Shown one piece after another: positions 23,410 through 23,670 of a stretch of DNA of 23,670 nt. A program made the position numbers and the translations under genes. Source of the stretch: Oscillospiraceae bacterium. GTDB lineage: Bacteria; Bacillota; Clostridia; Oscillospirales; Ruminococcaceae. Where the stretch lies: assembly GCA_019413245.1 (NCBI GenBank), contig DXNX01000014.1, positions 1 to 23,670 on the forward strand, in the 5' to 3' direction. The notes beneath the pieces are model-generated. The model was not told where the DNA came from, searched no databases, and saw only the letters and a list, made by a program, of their open reading frames with translations. Numbering within the stretch: the first letter of the stretch is position 1; each line of letters opens with the position of its first letter.

Positions 23410-23670
23410 ACGGAAGCCTCTTTCGTGTACTGCACCGTTTTGATCAGATGCAGGATGTGCTGCTTTTCCCAGTCGCAGGCGTCCAGCAGATACCCGCCCG
23501 CATTGGGGGCGCACCACTGGTAGTATTCCTTATGGGGCACGGCGTAGCGCTCCATCACCGACATCTGGGTGCCGCCGTGGGCCACAATGACCATCACTTC
23601 CCGCCCCTGGGCCAGGCATTCGTCCACCAGTCTGGAAAATGCCGCACAGGTACGGTCGCAGAATTCATCC
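23406..23670 (-). CDS. cobC: Histidine phosphatase, probable alpha-ribazole phosphatase (C-terminal part only)
   Basis: Only the last 87 residues are in the window; the frame is open to the right edge. The visible part contains VMVIVAHGGTQMSVME, where the HGG holds the second catalytic histidine of the histidine-phosphatase (phosphoglycerate mutase-like) superfamily, preceded by CDRTCAAFSRLVDEC. Position next to cbiB points to CobC, which removes the phosphate of alpha-ribazole-5'-phosphate in the lower loop pathway. The family alone would also allow a general phosphatase. Its TGA overlaps the cbiB ATG (ATGA). Confidence 0.75.
   Translation of the reverse strand, partial: DEFCDRTCAAFSRLVDECLAQGREVMVIVAHGGTQMSVMERYAVPHKEYYQWCAPNAGGYLLDACDWEKQHILHLIKTVQYTKEASV

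Noticed and set aside
1..23670. tRNA, rRNA or CRISPR arrays
   Set aside because: Reading both strands of the gaps gave no cloverleaf, rRNA-like or repeat-spacer structure.

Overview
The window looks like a chromosomal piece of a gut Clostridia, most likely in the Faecalibacterium / Gemmiger / Subdoligranulum part of the Oscillospiraceae. The reasons are the fairly high GC, AGGAGG-type ribosome sites, the family mix (sucrose PTS, GPH symporter with GH2/GH1 enzymes, AraC regulators, anaerobic-type late cobalamin genes) and a small conserved protein beginning MAKSKLVKANEKIA. The genus is an inference.

Layout: (1) 1-3665, a sucrose locus: scrA (EIIBC, cut by the left edge) and scrB on the minus strand, divergent from an AraC-type regulator. 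The shared intergenic region carries a 21-bp-phased direct repeat that looks like the regulator's site. (2) 3666-4828, a decayed stretch holding remnants of an IS200/IS605 TnpA transposase and of a GH43 glycosidase. (3) 4829-12264, a minus-strand glycoside operon: GPH-family symporter, GH2 beta-galactosidase-like enzyme, GH1 beta-glucosidase-like enzyme, a second GH2 enzyme, and downstream the GH43 pseudogene. It is divergent from a second AraC regulator (12526-13752), and the gap between them carries a perfect 11-bp inverted repeat. (4) 13753-16040, a small membrane-protein operon (123 aa, 230 aa, 67 aa) divergent from a TetR regulator. The two promoters face each other, share a -10 region, and have two near-identical palindromes. 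(5) 16288-18531, a one-component regulator made of an XRE helix-turn-helix, three membrane helices and an outside Asp-box beta-propeller. (6) 18704-23670, late cobalamin genes on the minus strand: cobC-like phosphatase (cut by the right edge), cbiB, cobD, cobQ/cbiP, cobO/btuR and cbiC, packed with overlaps or short gaps.

Working together: the first half is sugar scavenging (sucrose by PTS; an oligosaccharide or glycoside by a cation symporter followed by intracellular exo-glycosidases), each block with its own AraC switch. The right end builds and adenosylates the corrin ring and attaches the aminopropanol arm. The two blocks with no known job are the TetR-controlled membrane trio and the membrane-anchored HTH/beta-propeller protein; these are the best candidates for something undescribed.
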